Assembly: GCF_007746075.1 (NCBI RefSeq)
Contig: NZ_CP036339.1
Span: 3,191,786-3,255,785, forward strand
Direction: 5' to 3'
Length of the DNA stretch: 64,000 bases
Origin: Lacipirellula limnantheis
GTDB taxonomy: Bacteria; Planctomycetota; Planctomycetia; Pirellulales; Lacipirellulaceae
This document shows, in pieces, positions 17,995 to 26,374 of this stretch; positions within the stretch are counted from its first letter, which is position 1; each line of letters opens with the position of its first letter. The notes under the pieces were generated by a model that saw only the letters and a program-made list of their open reading frames with translations, did no database searches and was not told where the DNA came from. A program made the position numbers and the translations under genes.

Positions 17995-19212
17995 ATGGCT
18001 CTCGAGAATGTGTTTCGAATGATGCAACGTTATACTTCCGATGGCGGGGATGCGATCGGAGCGTTCGTTAGCGCGGCAGCCGGCATAGGCGTATTGAGTG
18101 TCCTCGCTTGGCTGTACGTGCCCGAATTCAACCAAGTAAAGCATCTTGCAGAATGCGGGACCGTCGTCGACGGCACCGTAACGTCTTGTGACGTCAAGGT
18201 GAAAGCCGCCTTCAAGCAGTCCGCCCGATACGACTTGCATGTCGACGGGCCTACTGGCCGGGACCGCTTCGACACCGGAATTCAGCGCAAGGTCGGTGAA
18301 AAAGTCCACTACGTTAGATCACGCACCGACCACCTGATCCGGGAGCTAAGTCCCGGAACAACTCAAGAGCAGGTGTTCGCCGACCTAATGCTTACGCGTG
18401 CGAACGCCCTCGCTGCCGTTCTGGCGTTGGCGGCGTTTGGCTACGCGAGTAGGGGGGCTTACTATGGAATTCGGGCGGTAGTTAAGCCGATCAGCAATCC
18501 GACGTCACGTATTAAGTTTCAATATGGCTACGATGTGCTTGTAATGGGATGTCTATTCCTCCTGGGCGTCGGTCTCGGACTCCGCGCCGCGTTTCACTTC
18601 CTTGAAGCGGGGCCGATAGGGCTGGCGGTAATCTTGCTATTCGGCGGGCCACTGGCGTCTGGCGCCGGATGCTACCTAGTTTGGTATGTGCTGGGGCGTC
18701 GACGGTCCAACGAAGTACGCCGCGTGGCTGAGTCCCTTGGTCTGACCTTTCAACTCGCGGCCGAGGGTGGTTGCGAGCCATCGAAAGGGCTGCCGAACGT
18801 GCGCGGCCGAATTGGCAAGTTGCGGAATGTCGTGCGAGGCGTATATGGGGGCGTCGATATTGCGATTTTCGACGTGCGATTGGGAATTCGGATTGTTTAT
18901 TCGTGCGTCCAAACCGTAATCTGTTTTCCTGAACGATTCGCCTCGTTGCCTGACTTCTCTACTCAGGGGTGGCACGCAAAGGTCCCGCCTGAAGTTCGTG
19001 ACGCCCTACGCGGCCACGAGCTTTTCGCGGCAAGATCTCACTGCGGAAAGCTGACCCTCTATCGGCCGGGCCGTTTAGTCCGGCCGCACAGCTATCAAGT
19101 TCTGCTTCATACGGCAATCGAAGAGCGGGCAGCTTTCTGCAAGCTTACCGAGCCGGCAAATCACATGCAGCCGGCTTCGCTCACACAGGCTGGAAGCAGC
19201 GAGAATCCTTGA
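17995..19212 (+). CDS. polytopic membrane protein, DUF3592-like N-terminal part
   Basis: 405 residues, function unknown. A membrane span lies near 20-42 (FVSAAAGIGVLSVLAWLYV). It is followed by a beta-rich loop (CGTVVDGTVTSCDVKVKAAF ... GIQRKVGEKVHYV) like DUF3592 domains, then a span near 137-158 and two more between about 180 and 232. The cytoplasmic C-terminal part (RRVAESLGLTF ... NVVRGVYGGVDIAIFDVRLG) shares the pattern R-x-x-A-x-x-x-G-x-x-F ... RG-x-[FY]-x-G-V-x-I-A-I-x-D with the protein at 29333-30232. The start is uncertain (ATG 17995 has a weak ribosome site; ATG 18019 is an alternative). It is divergent from the cysteine-peptide array. Confidence 0.7.
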   Translation: MALENVFRMMQRYTSDGGDAIGAFVSAAAGIGVLSVLAWLYVPEFNQVKHLAECGTVVDGTVTSCDVKVKAAFKQSARYDLHVDGPTGRDRFDTGIQRKVGEKVHYVRSRTDHLIRELSPGTTQEQVFADLMLTRANALAAVLALAAFGYASRGAYYGIRAVVKPISNPTSRIKFQYGYDVLVMGCLFLLGVGLGLRAAFHFLEAGPIGLAVILLFGGPLASGAGCYLVWYVLGRRRSNEVRRVAESLGLTFQLAAEGGCEPSKGLPNVRGRIGKLRNVVRGVYGGVDIAIFDVRLGIRIVYSCVQTVICFPERFASLPDFSTQGWHAKVPPEVRDALRGHELFAARSHCGKLTLYRPGRLVRPHSYQVLLHTAIEERAAFCKLTEPANHMQPASLTQAGSSENP

Positions 19213-19243
19213 GCCGATCGGCCCGTGCTGCTGCCCAATGATC

Positions 19244-19712
19244 CTAGCAATCCTCATCTTGGTTCGCTCGTGCTCCTCGGCGAATGGAAGCCAGTGAATT
19301 TGAAGCAGCTGCGAACTCCAGCAGCTCCTGGGGCGGATCCTTTCCTTTCGTCTGGTCGAGTTCATCACCCAGCATGATCGGATGCATGGGCGCCAAGAAG
19401 TATGAGCGGCCGAGCATCTTCCTTTGGAGTCCGTTCGAAGCGACCCCACCAATCATTTGCCGTAGCATAGAAACCACAACTTGGATTCTGAATGCGAACG
19501 AGTATTTTGTTGAACGGAGCGTAATCGCGGAACCGCCCCATGAAATCAGCTATGCTTTGAAATTCGTTCGAGGATCGGTAGCGAGCACTCTGTCGAAGGA
19601 GAGGATCAATCGTGGAAATCCGCACTCGATCCTTCGCGTCCACTCCTCGCAAGGCATTTACGATGTCGCCGCTCTCCGATAAAGACTGGAGATAACTTCG
19701 CTGCGATCCCAA
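19244..19712 (-). pseudogene. frameshifted ImmA/IrrE- or ArdC-like protein relic
   Basis: The minus strand carries FQSIADFMGRFRDYAPFNKI, then LVRIQNPSCGFYATANDWWG and RTPKEDARPLI. Near 19,395 one extra base moves the continuation to the next frame, LAPMHPIMLGDELDQTKGKD. Together these match the N-terminal part of a family annotated as ImmA/IrrE metallo-endopeptidase or ArdC-like (typical wording RF.PFNKLLVRVQNPSCGFYAT ... ARPMLILAPMHPV). The metal-binding HExxH part is missing. Coding sense may extend to about 19,876 through another frameshift. A dead remnant of an accessory or mobile gene. Confidence 0.6.
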
Positions 19713-20045
19713 TGAGACTTAGTCGCACGCCAATTGCTCAACGATATCGATGAAATCCTAGCGTGCTTCAAGTCCAAGAGTATCGTCGTCGTCTGCGAGT
19801 AGCTCAGCGGCCCATGAATGCTGGGCGCCGCAAACGATATCGCTGAGCCGCTTCCGGCTGACGTGATCTTCTTCACAACTGTGGGAGCAGGTGTTTAATC
19901 GCAGGTCAAGTCGCTTCCAGATGATTGGTTCCAGACTCCTAATCAAGCTCTCGCCTTGCGGATGGAATTGGGCCTACGATATCCGGCGCGGATCAAGGAG
20001 TGATGCAAAATGTCGCTTTAGTCACGCACGTGCGGACGCCCGACG

Positions 20046-20777
20046 TTAGGCCGGTGGATCGGGAATGGCGTCGATCGCCGCCAGCTTCGGGTTTCCGTCC
20101 TTCGGCGCGGGGCAATCGCCTGCGGATAACTCGGTCCAGTCATCTCCAGATAGCGTCGACCACTGCATTACTTCCGCGTCATAATCAGGGTTGCTCTGAC
20201 ATACGCAACGCCCCCAAATCTCGTTCTTTTTATTTGCGAAGTAGTAGTAACCGCTCCGCTTGACGTCATTTGGATACCAAAGCATCGTTTGCACGTTGAT
20301 GACCGTCGGGTCGCTTCGATCTGGGTAACGATACTCGCAGAACCAACGATCACGGTTTGGGTCTTTCTCCCATTGGCTGTACATCGACGTTCCGTTCCAC
20401 TTGCCGCCGCCGCTCGGCCCTTGCCAATTGCCGGAGAACTTTTCTGCTCCTCGGCTGGCAAACAAGAATTGGCCGGACTTCCCTTGAAACGACCAGTCGC
20501 CTGTAATCTGAAAGAACGGTTTTCCCGGTTGCGATTGCGTATCGACGGCGTATTTAACATTCGTCAGGCGACCTCGGCCGAACGACGTATCGTAAGTGCC
20601 GTTCCGTCCGCGAAACTTGACCAGAGCATGGACTTCGCGCCCTTGCGCCGTCTCGTAAACGGAGTTCCATGAACTACGGCTCAATGATTCTTCCGTAGGG
20701 AAATCGCCATTCGCTTGAATTCGCCCAGAGATCCCCCAGCAGACGATTGCGGTTACAGCCAAAAGAATACTGCGCAT
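20046..20777 (-). CDS. secreted hypothetical protein
   Basis: 243 residues; ATG at 20777 follows AAGGGGA. The signal peptide MRSILLAVTAIVCWGISGRI ends near QAN. The mature protein is rich in aromatic and Gly residues, with GDWSFQGKSGQFLFASRG, EKFSGNWQGPSGGGKWNGTS and FCEYRYPDRSDP, suggesting a beta-sandwich. Cysteines cluster toward the C-terminus (GRCVCQSNPDYDAE, GDCPAPKDGNP), consistent with disulfides formed outside the cytoplasm. No family recognised. It stands alone on the minus strand between the ImmA-like relic and a second peptide cluster. Confidence 0.7.
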   Translation of the reverse strand: MRSILLAVTAIVCWGISGRIQANGDFPTEESLSRSSWNSVYETAQGREVHALVKFRGRNGTYDTSFGRGRLTNVKYAVDTQSQPGKPFFQITGDWSFQGKSGQFLFASRGAEKFSGNWQGPSGGGKWNGTSMYSQWEKDPNRDRWFCEYRYPDRSDPTVINVQTMLWYPNDVKRSGYYYFANKKNEIWGRCVCQSNPDYDAEVMQWSTLSGDDWTELSAGDCPAPKDGNPKLAAIDAIPDPPA

Positions 20778-21044
20778 GATCCGTTCCCCTTAAGTATCCA
20801 GTACCGAACGATATTCCTTGCAAGGACAACGTGGTCGGTGGTGAATCCAATGTGTAGTTTTGTGATTTTCAGCTTCGCCGGACATGCACGTCATGCATGA
20901 GGATTTGCGCACTTCCGTGGTATCAATGCCACGGTCTCAACGATTAGACCGTCTGGCAGAAAATAAACGCCGCCAGGACCGGAAAACGCAAGGACTCGTC
21001 GAGCTAATGCCGCTGCCCGGCGTCCAAGCACGCACCGACTTACA

Positions 21045-21242
21045 TTAAGCGACCGATGCGAAGCTTTTAGCAGTGCACTTTCGGCAAAACTGCCCATCCA
21101 CTAACCAATGCGTCGTCCGCTTGTTAAAAGGATCACGCTTATGGAAAAAAACGGCTGGAGTCAAAGCCGGTCCACGTACCAGGGGCAAGTTTGTGGACAG
21201 TCGCCCCTCGCAATGATTCCCCTGCTCGTTAACTTCCATCAT
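21045..21242 (-). CDS. small Cys/His protein downstream of peptide genes
   Basis: 65 residues: MMEVNEQGNHCEGRLSTNLP ... HWLVDGQFCRKCTAKSFASV. It has an almost ideal Shine-Dalgarno (AAGGAGGT, five bases before ATG 21242). Cys and His residues (HC, H, FCRKC) could bind a metal. There is no signal peptide. It begins 71 bases after the mini-peptide copy at 21314 on the same strand, so it may be co-expressed with the peptides. No family recognised; the strong ribosome site is the main support. Confidence 0.45.
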   Translation of the reverse strand: MMEVNEQGNHCEGRLSTNLPLVRGPALTPAVFFHKRDPFNKRTTHWLVDGQFCRKCTAKSFASVA

Positions 21243-21313
21243 TCGGACCTCCTTCGGGGACCATTATCCTTCCCCCACCGATGTCCGAAAGTACTGGGCC
21301 TATCGTAAAAGCC

Positions 21314-21433
21314 TCATTCGCAGCCCGGATCGTCGCATGCCATGGCAGTGCCGGCCGTGAGGCCGGGAACGACCGCTCCGACGGCGCCGAGGTCGGTGAA
21401 AACGATCAGGATGCGGGCGAGATTACGAAACGT
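21314..21433 (-). pseudogene. mini-peptide copy B2 with ACG in place of ATG
   Basis: A 40-codon frame aligned without gaps to copy B1 (21533-21652), but the first codon is ACG. The rest reads FRNLARILIVFTDLGAVGAV, VPGLTAGTAMA, CDDPGCE, TGA. Changes put R and D into the hydrophobic core. The cysteine motif remains (S to G). The upstream region is as conserved as in B1. It is probably silenced, unless ACG or another start is used. Confidence 0.6.
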
Positions 21434-21532
21434 GCTCAGGTCCTTTCAGGAAGCTCGGCGGGCTTGATTGCCGTCCGCCTACCTTCCCATGCGAGTGCCA
21501 GACGTCAGGTAGGACAGGCAATTTAAAAAAAC

Positions 21533-21652
21533 TCAGCCGCAGCTCGGATCGTCGCATGCCACGGCAGTGCCGGCCGTGAGGCCGGGAACGACCGCTCCGA
21601 CGGCGCCGAGGACGGCGAAAACGATCAGGATGAGGGCGAGTTTACGGAACAT
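21533..21652 (-). CDS. C-x-D-P-S-C mini-peptide precursor, copy B1
   Basis: 39 codons with AAAGGA before ATG 21652. The product is MFRKLALILIVFAVLGAVGA, VVPGLTAGTAVA, CDDPSCG. The signal peptide has a good core, and GTAVA then C fits signal peptidase I, releasing CDDPSCG. Leader wording differs from the A copies but the PGLTAG segment and the tail are the same, so this is one family. It is almost identical to copy 31006-31125 at 9.4 kb distance. The copy B2 start position is 219 bases further on. Confidence 0.75.
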   Translation of the reverse strand: MFRKLALILIVFAVLGAVGAVVPGLTAGTAVACDDPSCG

Positions 21653-22185
21653 GGTCAGGTCCTTTCAGGAAGCTCGGCGGGCTTGATTGCCGTCCGCCTA
21701 CCTTCCCATGCGAATGCCAAGCTGCAGGTAGGACAGGAAAGGCGAGCCCGCGCTTCTTGACCATCCTTGGGCGAGCTTTCGAAGCATTGCAGGATGGGTT
21801 CCAACAGTCGTTTACGCCGTCCTGCGTCGTCGCACAGCAGTTGATAGAATTCATCGAATCGCCATTTGCCGCCATCGGATGGTTCGATTCCGGAGTTACC
21901 GATAGTGTTTGCTTCAATCTCGACCAAGGCCCCGCCGGCTAGATGACGCAGTCCAGCAAGTCTGCCTGCTCCGGGAGCACCAGAACGAGCCAAACGGAGA
22001 AGTTGCCCCCCTTCGGGGTTCTTTTTCCGACGTCCAGATCGAGCAAAAATCACCGACTCCGAGCGCCGCAAAACGACGCGCCAAGATTTCTGCGGATCTT
22101 GTCCTCGGCGCGTCGCGGCTCTCGCTTGGGAAAATAGAGGCGCAGAGTGACCGCCTTGATCCTTTCGATTTGAGGAGCCCCTGCC
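21653..22185. other. divergent region between peptide genes
   Basis: About 530 bases between copy B1 (minus) and the two-motif peptide gene (plus). The first 100 bases are the conserved upstream segment found before each B/C peptide, with an inverted repeat CCTACCT...AGGTAGG. A 138-codon minus-strand frame (21655-22071) runs through that regulatory segment and is probably not a gene, though it contains KWRFDEFYQLL and CPTC. Confidence 0.4.
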
Positions 22186-22335
22186 ATGAAAACCTTCTTG
22201 ATGATCGTGACCCTGGCGTGCGGCGGCGCTCTGATCGCCGGGCCGACCGCCCGAAAAGTAACGGCCTGCGACAACCCGGGCTGCATCAACGCGACCGCAG
22301 ACGTCTCGTTCTGCGATGAGCCGGGCTGCCAGTAA
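22186..22335 (+). CDS. two-motif cysteine mini-peptide precursor, type D
   Basis: 49 codons. GAGGAG lies upstream of ATG 22186. The product starts MKTFLMIVTLACGGALIAGP, then TARKVTA, and the tail contains CDNPGC, an 8-residue linker and FCDEPGCQ. Cleavage after KVTA (Val -3, Ala -1) would give a 22-residue peptide with four cysteines in two C-D-x-P-G-C units. The leader is different from the A/B copies, which shows that the tail motif is what is conserved. The next gene (22406) is a secreted protein on the same strand 70 bases on. Confidence 0.7.
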   Translation: MKTFLMIVTLACGGALIAGPTARKVTACDNPGCINATADVSFCDEPGCQ

Positions 22336-22405
22336 AATTTAGGCAAAACGCTGTCCGTTTACGGCGGCGGCTGGTCTGCCGCAATTCCCTCCCTGGAGAT
22401 GACGC

Positions 22406-22870
22406 ATGAACAGATCCAAATTATCGATGACATGGTCGCTGACGGCCTTCGCTGTGGTCGTCAGTCTGGTCCGGCCTGCGGCGGCCGAGGCGCCGCTCCT
22501 CACCGCGTCGGAACTGGAAAGCCAGGCGACGCTCGCCATCACCGGTCGGGTTCTAGCCATCTATAGCCGCCGCGTGTCCCGACCCGCTGGAGGCGCGCAG
22601 ACGCATTATCTCCTGGAAATCGATGTAACGTCCTGCGAGAAGGGGGGCGACGTGCGGCCTGGAGAGCTGGCGTACGTCCGCTGCTGGCATGTCACCGAGC
22701 CCGATCCCCACCCGCAGCCGGGGACGAACGGGCACGTCATTCCGCGCGAAGGCGCCGTCATTCGGGCGTTTCTCGTCGGCAGCGAACAACCTGGGGCGTC
22801 GCGCCCCCGCCGCGGTTGGGACGCACTATTGCCCAATGGATTGATCGAGGTCGAACCTCCCCGCCCCTAA
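22406..22870 (+). CDS. secreted hypothetical protein downstream of a mini-peptide gene
   Basis: 154 residues, GGAG before ATG 22406. The N-terminal signal peptide ends near AAAEA. The body has ITGRVLAIYSRR, THYLLEIDVTSCEKG and VRPGELAYVRCWHV, a beta-barrel-like (OB-type) pattern with two cysteines, and a Pro-rich end. No family recognised. It probably shares a transcript with the two-motif peptide gene, so a role with that peptide (binding, export or immunity) is possible but unproven. Confidence 0.65.
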   Translation: MNRSKLSMTWSLTAFAVVVSLVRPAAAEAPLLTASELESQATLAITGRVLAIYSRRVSRPAGGAQTHYLLEIDVTSCEKGGDVRPGELAYVRCWHVTEPDPHPQPGTNGHVIPREGAVIRAFLVGSEQPGASRPRRGWDALLPNGLIEVEPPRP

Positions 22871-23023
22871 AGCGTCGCCGAGAGTACCTTCAGGCAACGC
22901 TCTGAGCCCGGTTGCGGCGATGGGCGCACCGGCGGGCTAACTCTCAGCGCATTCGCTTTGCATCGCCGGCAGTATGAGTTGCTCGAGGCGGCGATTCCCT
23001 TGGTTTCGGTCGTGCCCACAGTG

Positions 23024-25069
23024 CTACGGCGGCGCAATCGCCGCGTCTGCTTCGCGAGGCGGTCCAGGCGAATCCTTGAGCCACCTGTCAAACCATGTCG
23101 CCGTCAGTCGCATCGTCTCGGCATGCATCCGCGATTCCAAGACGGTATGGTCGCCGCGAGGATAGGTGACCAACTCGACCGGCGTGCCGACGCGGCTCAA
23201 TATAGTGTGCAATTCCTTGCTTTGCGACCACGGCACGCGCTTGTCGTGTCGCGCATGCAGCAGGAACACCGGCGTACGGATCGCATGCGCATCGCGCATT
23301 GGCGAGCAGCGTTCGAAGGCCTCGCGGCGTTCCCACGGAGGGCCCCCGAAATATGCCTCGAACAGTTCAGGCACTTCCGTCTGTCCGTACACTGCGGAGA
23401 GATCTCCGAACGTCCCGCCGAGGAACGCCGCTTTGAACCGATTGGTGCGCGTCAACGCACGCAGCGAAAGATACGCCCCGTAGCAGTAACCGGTCAGCCC
23501 CAGCCGCTCGGGGTCGGCGACGCCGATTCGCACAGCCTCGTCCACGCCCGCCAGCACGTCGGCGAGATCGAGTTCCCCCCATCTGCCATTGACGGCCTCG
23601 CGAAAAGCCCGACCGTAGCCGTCGCTGCCGCTGGGATTCGGGCAGAGCACGGCGTAGCCACGACCCGCCAACACGTGAACAGGACAAAAGCCGATCTGCG
23701 GCGCCGATGACGCGATCTCGGGAGCGAATCCCTGCAAGAAATTACTCGGAGGTCCGCCGTGAAGGTAAACAATCAGCGGTACGCGCTGGTCCGGTTCGCG
23801 ATCAGCAGGCGTAATCAATAGCCCCTCGATCGGTGCCCCGCTCGCGCCACTCCAGCGTAGCGTCGTCGCCTTGCCGAGTCGCTCTTGAGCTACCTGCGGG
23901 TTCAACTCCAGCAGTCGCCGCGGCAAAAAGTCAGGAGCGTCCGCCACGTAGAGATTCGCCGGCATCTCGGGCGAGTCGATCGCCATCGCCAGCCGCTCCC
24001 TGCCGTTCGTCCACGAGCACGACCGATGGATGCAGAGTTCGCGGGAAAGCTGGCAGCATTCCAACTTCGTCAGGTCAAGGCGATAGACGTGCCGCGTCAT
24101 GCCCTTCTCCGCGGTCAAATAGACGGACTTCCCGTCAGCCGACCACACCGGCGGCGCTCCGACGATCATCGTTAGTTGCGCATCGACCGCGCTGGCGAGG
24201 CTTTGCACTTCCGCGGTCTCAACGTCAACGACGTTCAGCGCATACGGCTGGAAATAGGCGGCCTCTCCGTCGTTGGAAAAGTACGCGATGCGCTTTCCAT
24301 CTGGCGACCACGAAGGTTGCTTGTCGCCCCCCGGTCGCTCCACGAGCGGACGGCAGGCGCCCGTCGCGACCTCCACTAGCCAGACGTCTGTCTCGTTATC
24401 TGATGTTCGCGCCGATGGCTGGCGGCCAAGCGCGATGCGTCGGCTATCGGGCGCCCACGCGAACGAGTCGATGTGGCCTGCGGCCTCTGCAATCGTCGTC
24501 GACTTGCCGCTGCTGACCTGATAAAGAAAGAGTCGATCCGCGATCGGCTCAGCTCCCTCGACCGCTGCGTCGACGGGCGACTCTGACGGCCTCGACGCGG
24601 CGGCGTCTCGGCAGAGATAGCCAATGGATACGCTGTCGGGAGACCACTTGAGCATGGACGGCGCAGCGGGAAGCTCAGTGACCAGATCAGTCGTCTCGCC
24701 GCTCGCTACGTCGTAACGGCTGACCGCGAATCCCGTAGTCCGTCGCACGAACGCCAATTGCGCGCCATCGGGTGACCAGCAGGGATGGTAGGTCACCGTT
24801 CCCGCGTCGATGCGATTTTTCTTCCCCGACGCTACGTCGACCGTTAGCAGTTCAAACCGATAGGAATTGCTCGCGAAATCGGGCTCAGCCACAACGATTG
24901 CGACCAAGTCGCCCTGGGGCGAAATCGCGACTTCGTGAAGATGTCGGATCTTCATCATGTCGGAAATCGACAGCGGGCTCGACAGAGCGGGCTGCTGTGC
25001 GCTAGCCGGCGAACCTGTCGATACGGCAAGCGCTGCGGCGAACAGAGTCCATCTGCGCAATGAGTTCAC
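23024..25069 (-). CDS. S9-family prolyl oligopeptidase-like protein with Cys at the nucleophile position
   Basis: About 681 residues. GTG at 25069 is chosen because GGAGGT precedes it and a signal peptide follows (NSLRRWTLFAAALAVSTGSP, ASAQQ). The N-terminal half is a beta-propeller with TolB-like repeats (SPDGAQLAFVRR, APDSRRIALGRQ, SPDGKRIAYFSNDG, SADGKSVYLTAE). The C-terminal half is an alpha/beta hydrolase: PLIVYLHGGPPSNFLQGFAP, LTGYCYGAYLSLRA, a D in LLHARHDKRVP and H in GDHTVLES. In S9 peptidases the motif is G-x-S-x-G; here Cys (about residue 529) replaces Ser, as in dienelactone hydrolases. Exported peptidase is the likely role, if active. Convergent with the 22406 gene. Confidence 0.85.
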   Translation of the reverse strand: MNSLRRWTLFAAALAVSTGSPASAQQPALSSPLSISDMMKIRHLHEVAISPQGDLVAIVVAEPDFASNSYRFELLTVDVASGKKNRIDAGTVTYHPCWSPDGAQLAFVRRTTGFAVSRYDVASGETTDLVTELPAAPSMLKWSPDSVSIGYLCRDAAASRPSESPVDAAVEGAEPIADRLFLYQVSSGKSTTIAEAAGHIDSFAWAPDSRRIALGRQPSARTSDNETDVWLVEVATGACRPLVERPGGDKQPSWSPDGKRIAYFSNDGEAAYFQPYALNVVDVETAEVQSLASAVDAQLTMIVGAPPVWSADGKSVYLTAEKGMTRHVYRLDLTKLECCQLSRELCIHRSCSWTNGRERLAMAIDSPEMPANLYVADAPDFLPRRLLELNPQVAQERLGKATTLRWSGASGAPIEGLLITPADREPDQRVPLIVYLHGGPPSNFLQGFAPEIASSAPQIGFCPVHVLAGRGYAVLCPNPSGSDGYGRAFREAVNGRWGELDLADVLAGVDEAVRIGVADPERLGLTGYCYGAYLSLRALTRTNRFKAAFLGGTFGDLSAVYGQTEVPELFEAYFGGPPWERREAFERCSPMRDAHAIRTPVFLLHARHDKRVPWSQSKELHTILSRVGTPVELVTYPRGDHTVLESRMHAETMRLTATWFDRWLKDSPGPPREADAAIAPP

Positions 25070-25156
25070 GTGACCTCCGTCATGTTGAGTACTCAATTAC
25101 GATAGCAGCCGCCTGCCGCGAGGGCCTATCGATTATCTCTCGTCGATCCAATGCAG

Positions 25157-25198
25157 AAAAGCACAAGCCTCGGCAAGGTTGCCGAGGCTCGTGCTTTT
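25157..25198 (-). terminator. intrinsic terminator
   Basis: A long hairpin: AAAAGCAC A AGCCTCGGCAA, loop GG, TTGCCGAGGCT C GTGCTTTT. It is almost perfectly self-complementary with a T-run on both strands. It sits 21 bases after the stop of the small secreted gene at 25220 (minus strand) and before the peptidase gene, separating the two transcripts. Confidence 0.85.
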
Positions 25199-25219
25199 TG
25201 GTTCTGCCAGTTGCGTCGT

Positions 25220-25477
25220 TTACTCGACTAACGCCAGATCGAAGGCGGTCCACGGGTCGGCAGGAGCTTCCGGAAGGGCGACCGGACGCCGCACATTGGA
25301 CGGCGCGTCCACGTTGCCGTCGAAAATCGAGGCGCCGCCGAGGCCCAGCGTCGAGTTTTCTTCTAAGCTCAGCGTCGTGTTTTCTTCGGGGCCCAACCCA
25401 ACTTGTCCGGCAGCGGCGTAGCCGGCATTAACTAGGATCGAGAACGTCAGGGCGGCGGCGAGAACGAGGCGGGACAT
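25220..25477 (-). CDS. small secreted protein with short internal repeat
   Basis: 85 residues; ATG 25477 follows TAGGAGA. The signal peptide MSRLVLAAALTFSILVNAGY ends near AAAG. The mature 60 residues contain a near-repeat, PEENTTLSLEENSTLGLGG, and an acidic end (PADPWTAFDLALVE). There is no cysteine. It is followed by a strong terminator, which with the ribosome site supports a real gene. Function unknown. Confidence 0.65.
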   Translation of the reverse strand: MSRLVLAAALTFSILVNAGYAAAGQVGLGPEENTTLSLEENSTLGLGGASIFDGNVDAPSNVRRPVALPEAPADPWTAFDLALVE

Positions 25478-25908
25478 GGCTAAGTCTCCTATTTGGCGGG
25501 TGTTACCGGCCGAAGCCGGCGAGCTGTTCTGTCTATTGAGCCAAGCGGAGACTGTGGGAGTTGGCGGACAAAGTTTCTCGGATATTTCAGGAGCGATCCA
25601 CGAGGGGGGAATCGGGTGCAGATAACGCGGCGTCTTTCCCACCGAAGCGGCCGGCACTTTATCGCGACGGGCGGGCGCTTGCCGAGCGTCATCGGCTCTC
25701 CACAACCGATTTAGTCGTCGTTTGCGGGGCCGTAGATCCTAGCAACGCTTTCACGCTTATTGCTGCCAAAAGAAACTTTTTTCCAAAGTTCCTGTCCGGT
25801 TCTCGTCCCCGAATCCGCTGGGCCTGATAGAGCAAACGCTGCTCCGGCTAAAGTGCGACGCCTGTCGCCGGCCCAACAAATGGTTTCTACGCATAAGGAA
25901 AAAGACCC
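25478..25908. other. divergent intergenic region
   Basis: About 430 bases between two small secreted-protein genes on opposite strands. No gene, hairpin or repeat that I can support; it presumably carries both promoters. Confidence 0.4.
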
Positions 25909-26199
25909 ATGAACGCCGCCCTCCTGCTGATCGCCTTGACCGTCGCCCCGCTGCCGATCACCGATGACATCGCCCCCTCCGAGCGATGCAGCCGCACCCC
26001 TGTCAACTCCTGTCCAGTCGGAGCTGACGGCTTCGCTGATTGCCAGCGAACGCAGGGCGTCGATGGCATTGAAGGCTCCAAGTCGCCGACCGACTCATTC
26101 TACGGCGGACTTCAGTTCGCTGACGGGGACGACGGTTCGGTCGACAGCGAGGAGGACGAGTCCGACATGCCCGTTTCCGTCAGCGGCGGTTTTGCATGA
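25909..26199 (+). CDS. small secreted acidic protein
   Basis: 96 residues from ATG 25909 (AAGGAAAAAG upstream). The N-terminus MNAALLLIALTVAPLPITDD is a short signal-like segment. The rest has three cysteines (RCSRTPVNSCPVGADGFADC) and a strongly acidic C-terminal part (DGDDGSVDSEEDESD). No family recognised. Base composition and third-position usage fit the neighbouring genes. Confidence 0.45.
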   Translation: MNAALLLIALTVAPLPITDDIAPSERCSRTPVNSCPVGADGFADCQRTQGVDGIEGSKSPTDSFYGGLQFADGDDGSVDSEEDESDMPVSVSGGFA

Positions 26200-26374
26200 T
26201 CCGAGTCCAAGGGAAATGATCAACTCGCCCCGACTCGCCGGCCGCTGGCCACGGGTCGGGGCGACGTTTTTGATAAGAGTCCTAGTCGAGCGTAAAACGC
26301 GAGCCTGTTGCTTGTGTTTTCGTCATGAGTCATAAATAATCTGGAGCGGCAATTCCAATCCGCGGATTAGTGAG

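Noticed and set aside
21655..22071. 138-codon minus-strand frame containing KWRFDEFYQLL and CPTC
   Set aside because: It runs through the conserved upstream segment of peptide copy B1, which occurs in other phases at other copies, so the end is regulatory DNA. A decayed gene in the first part cannot be excluded.
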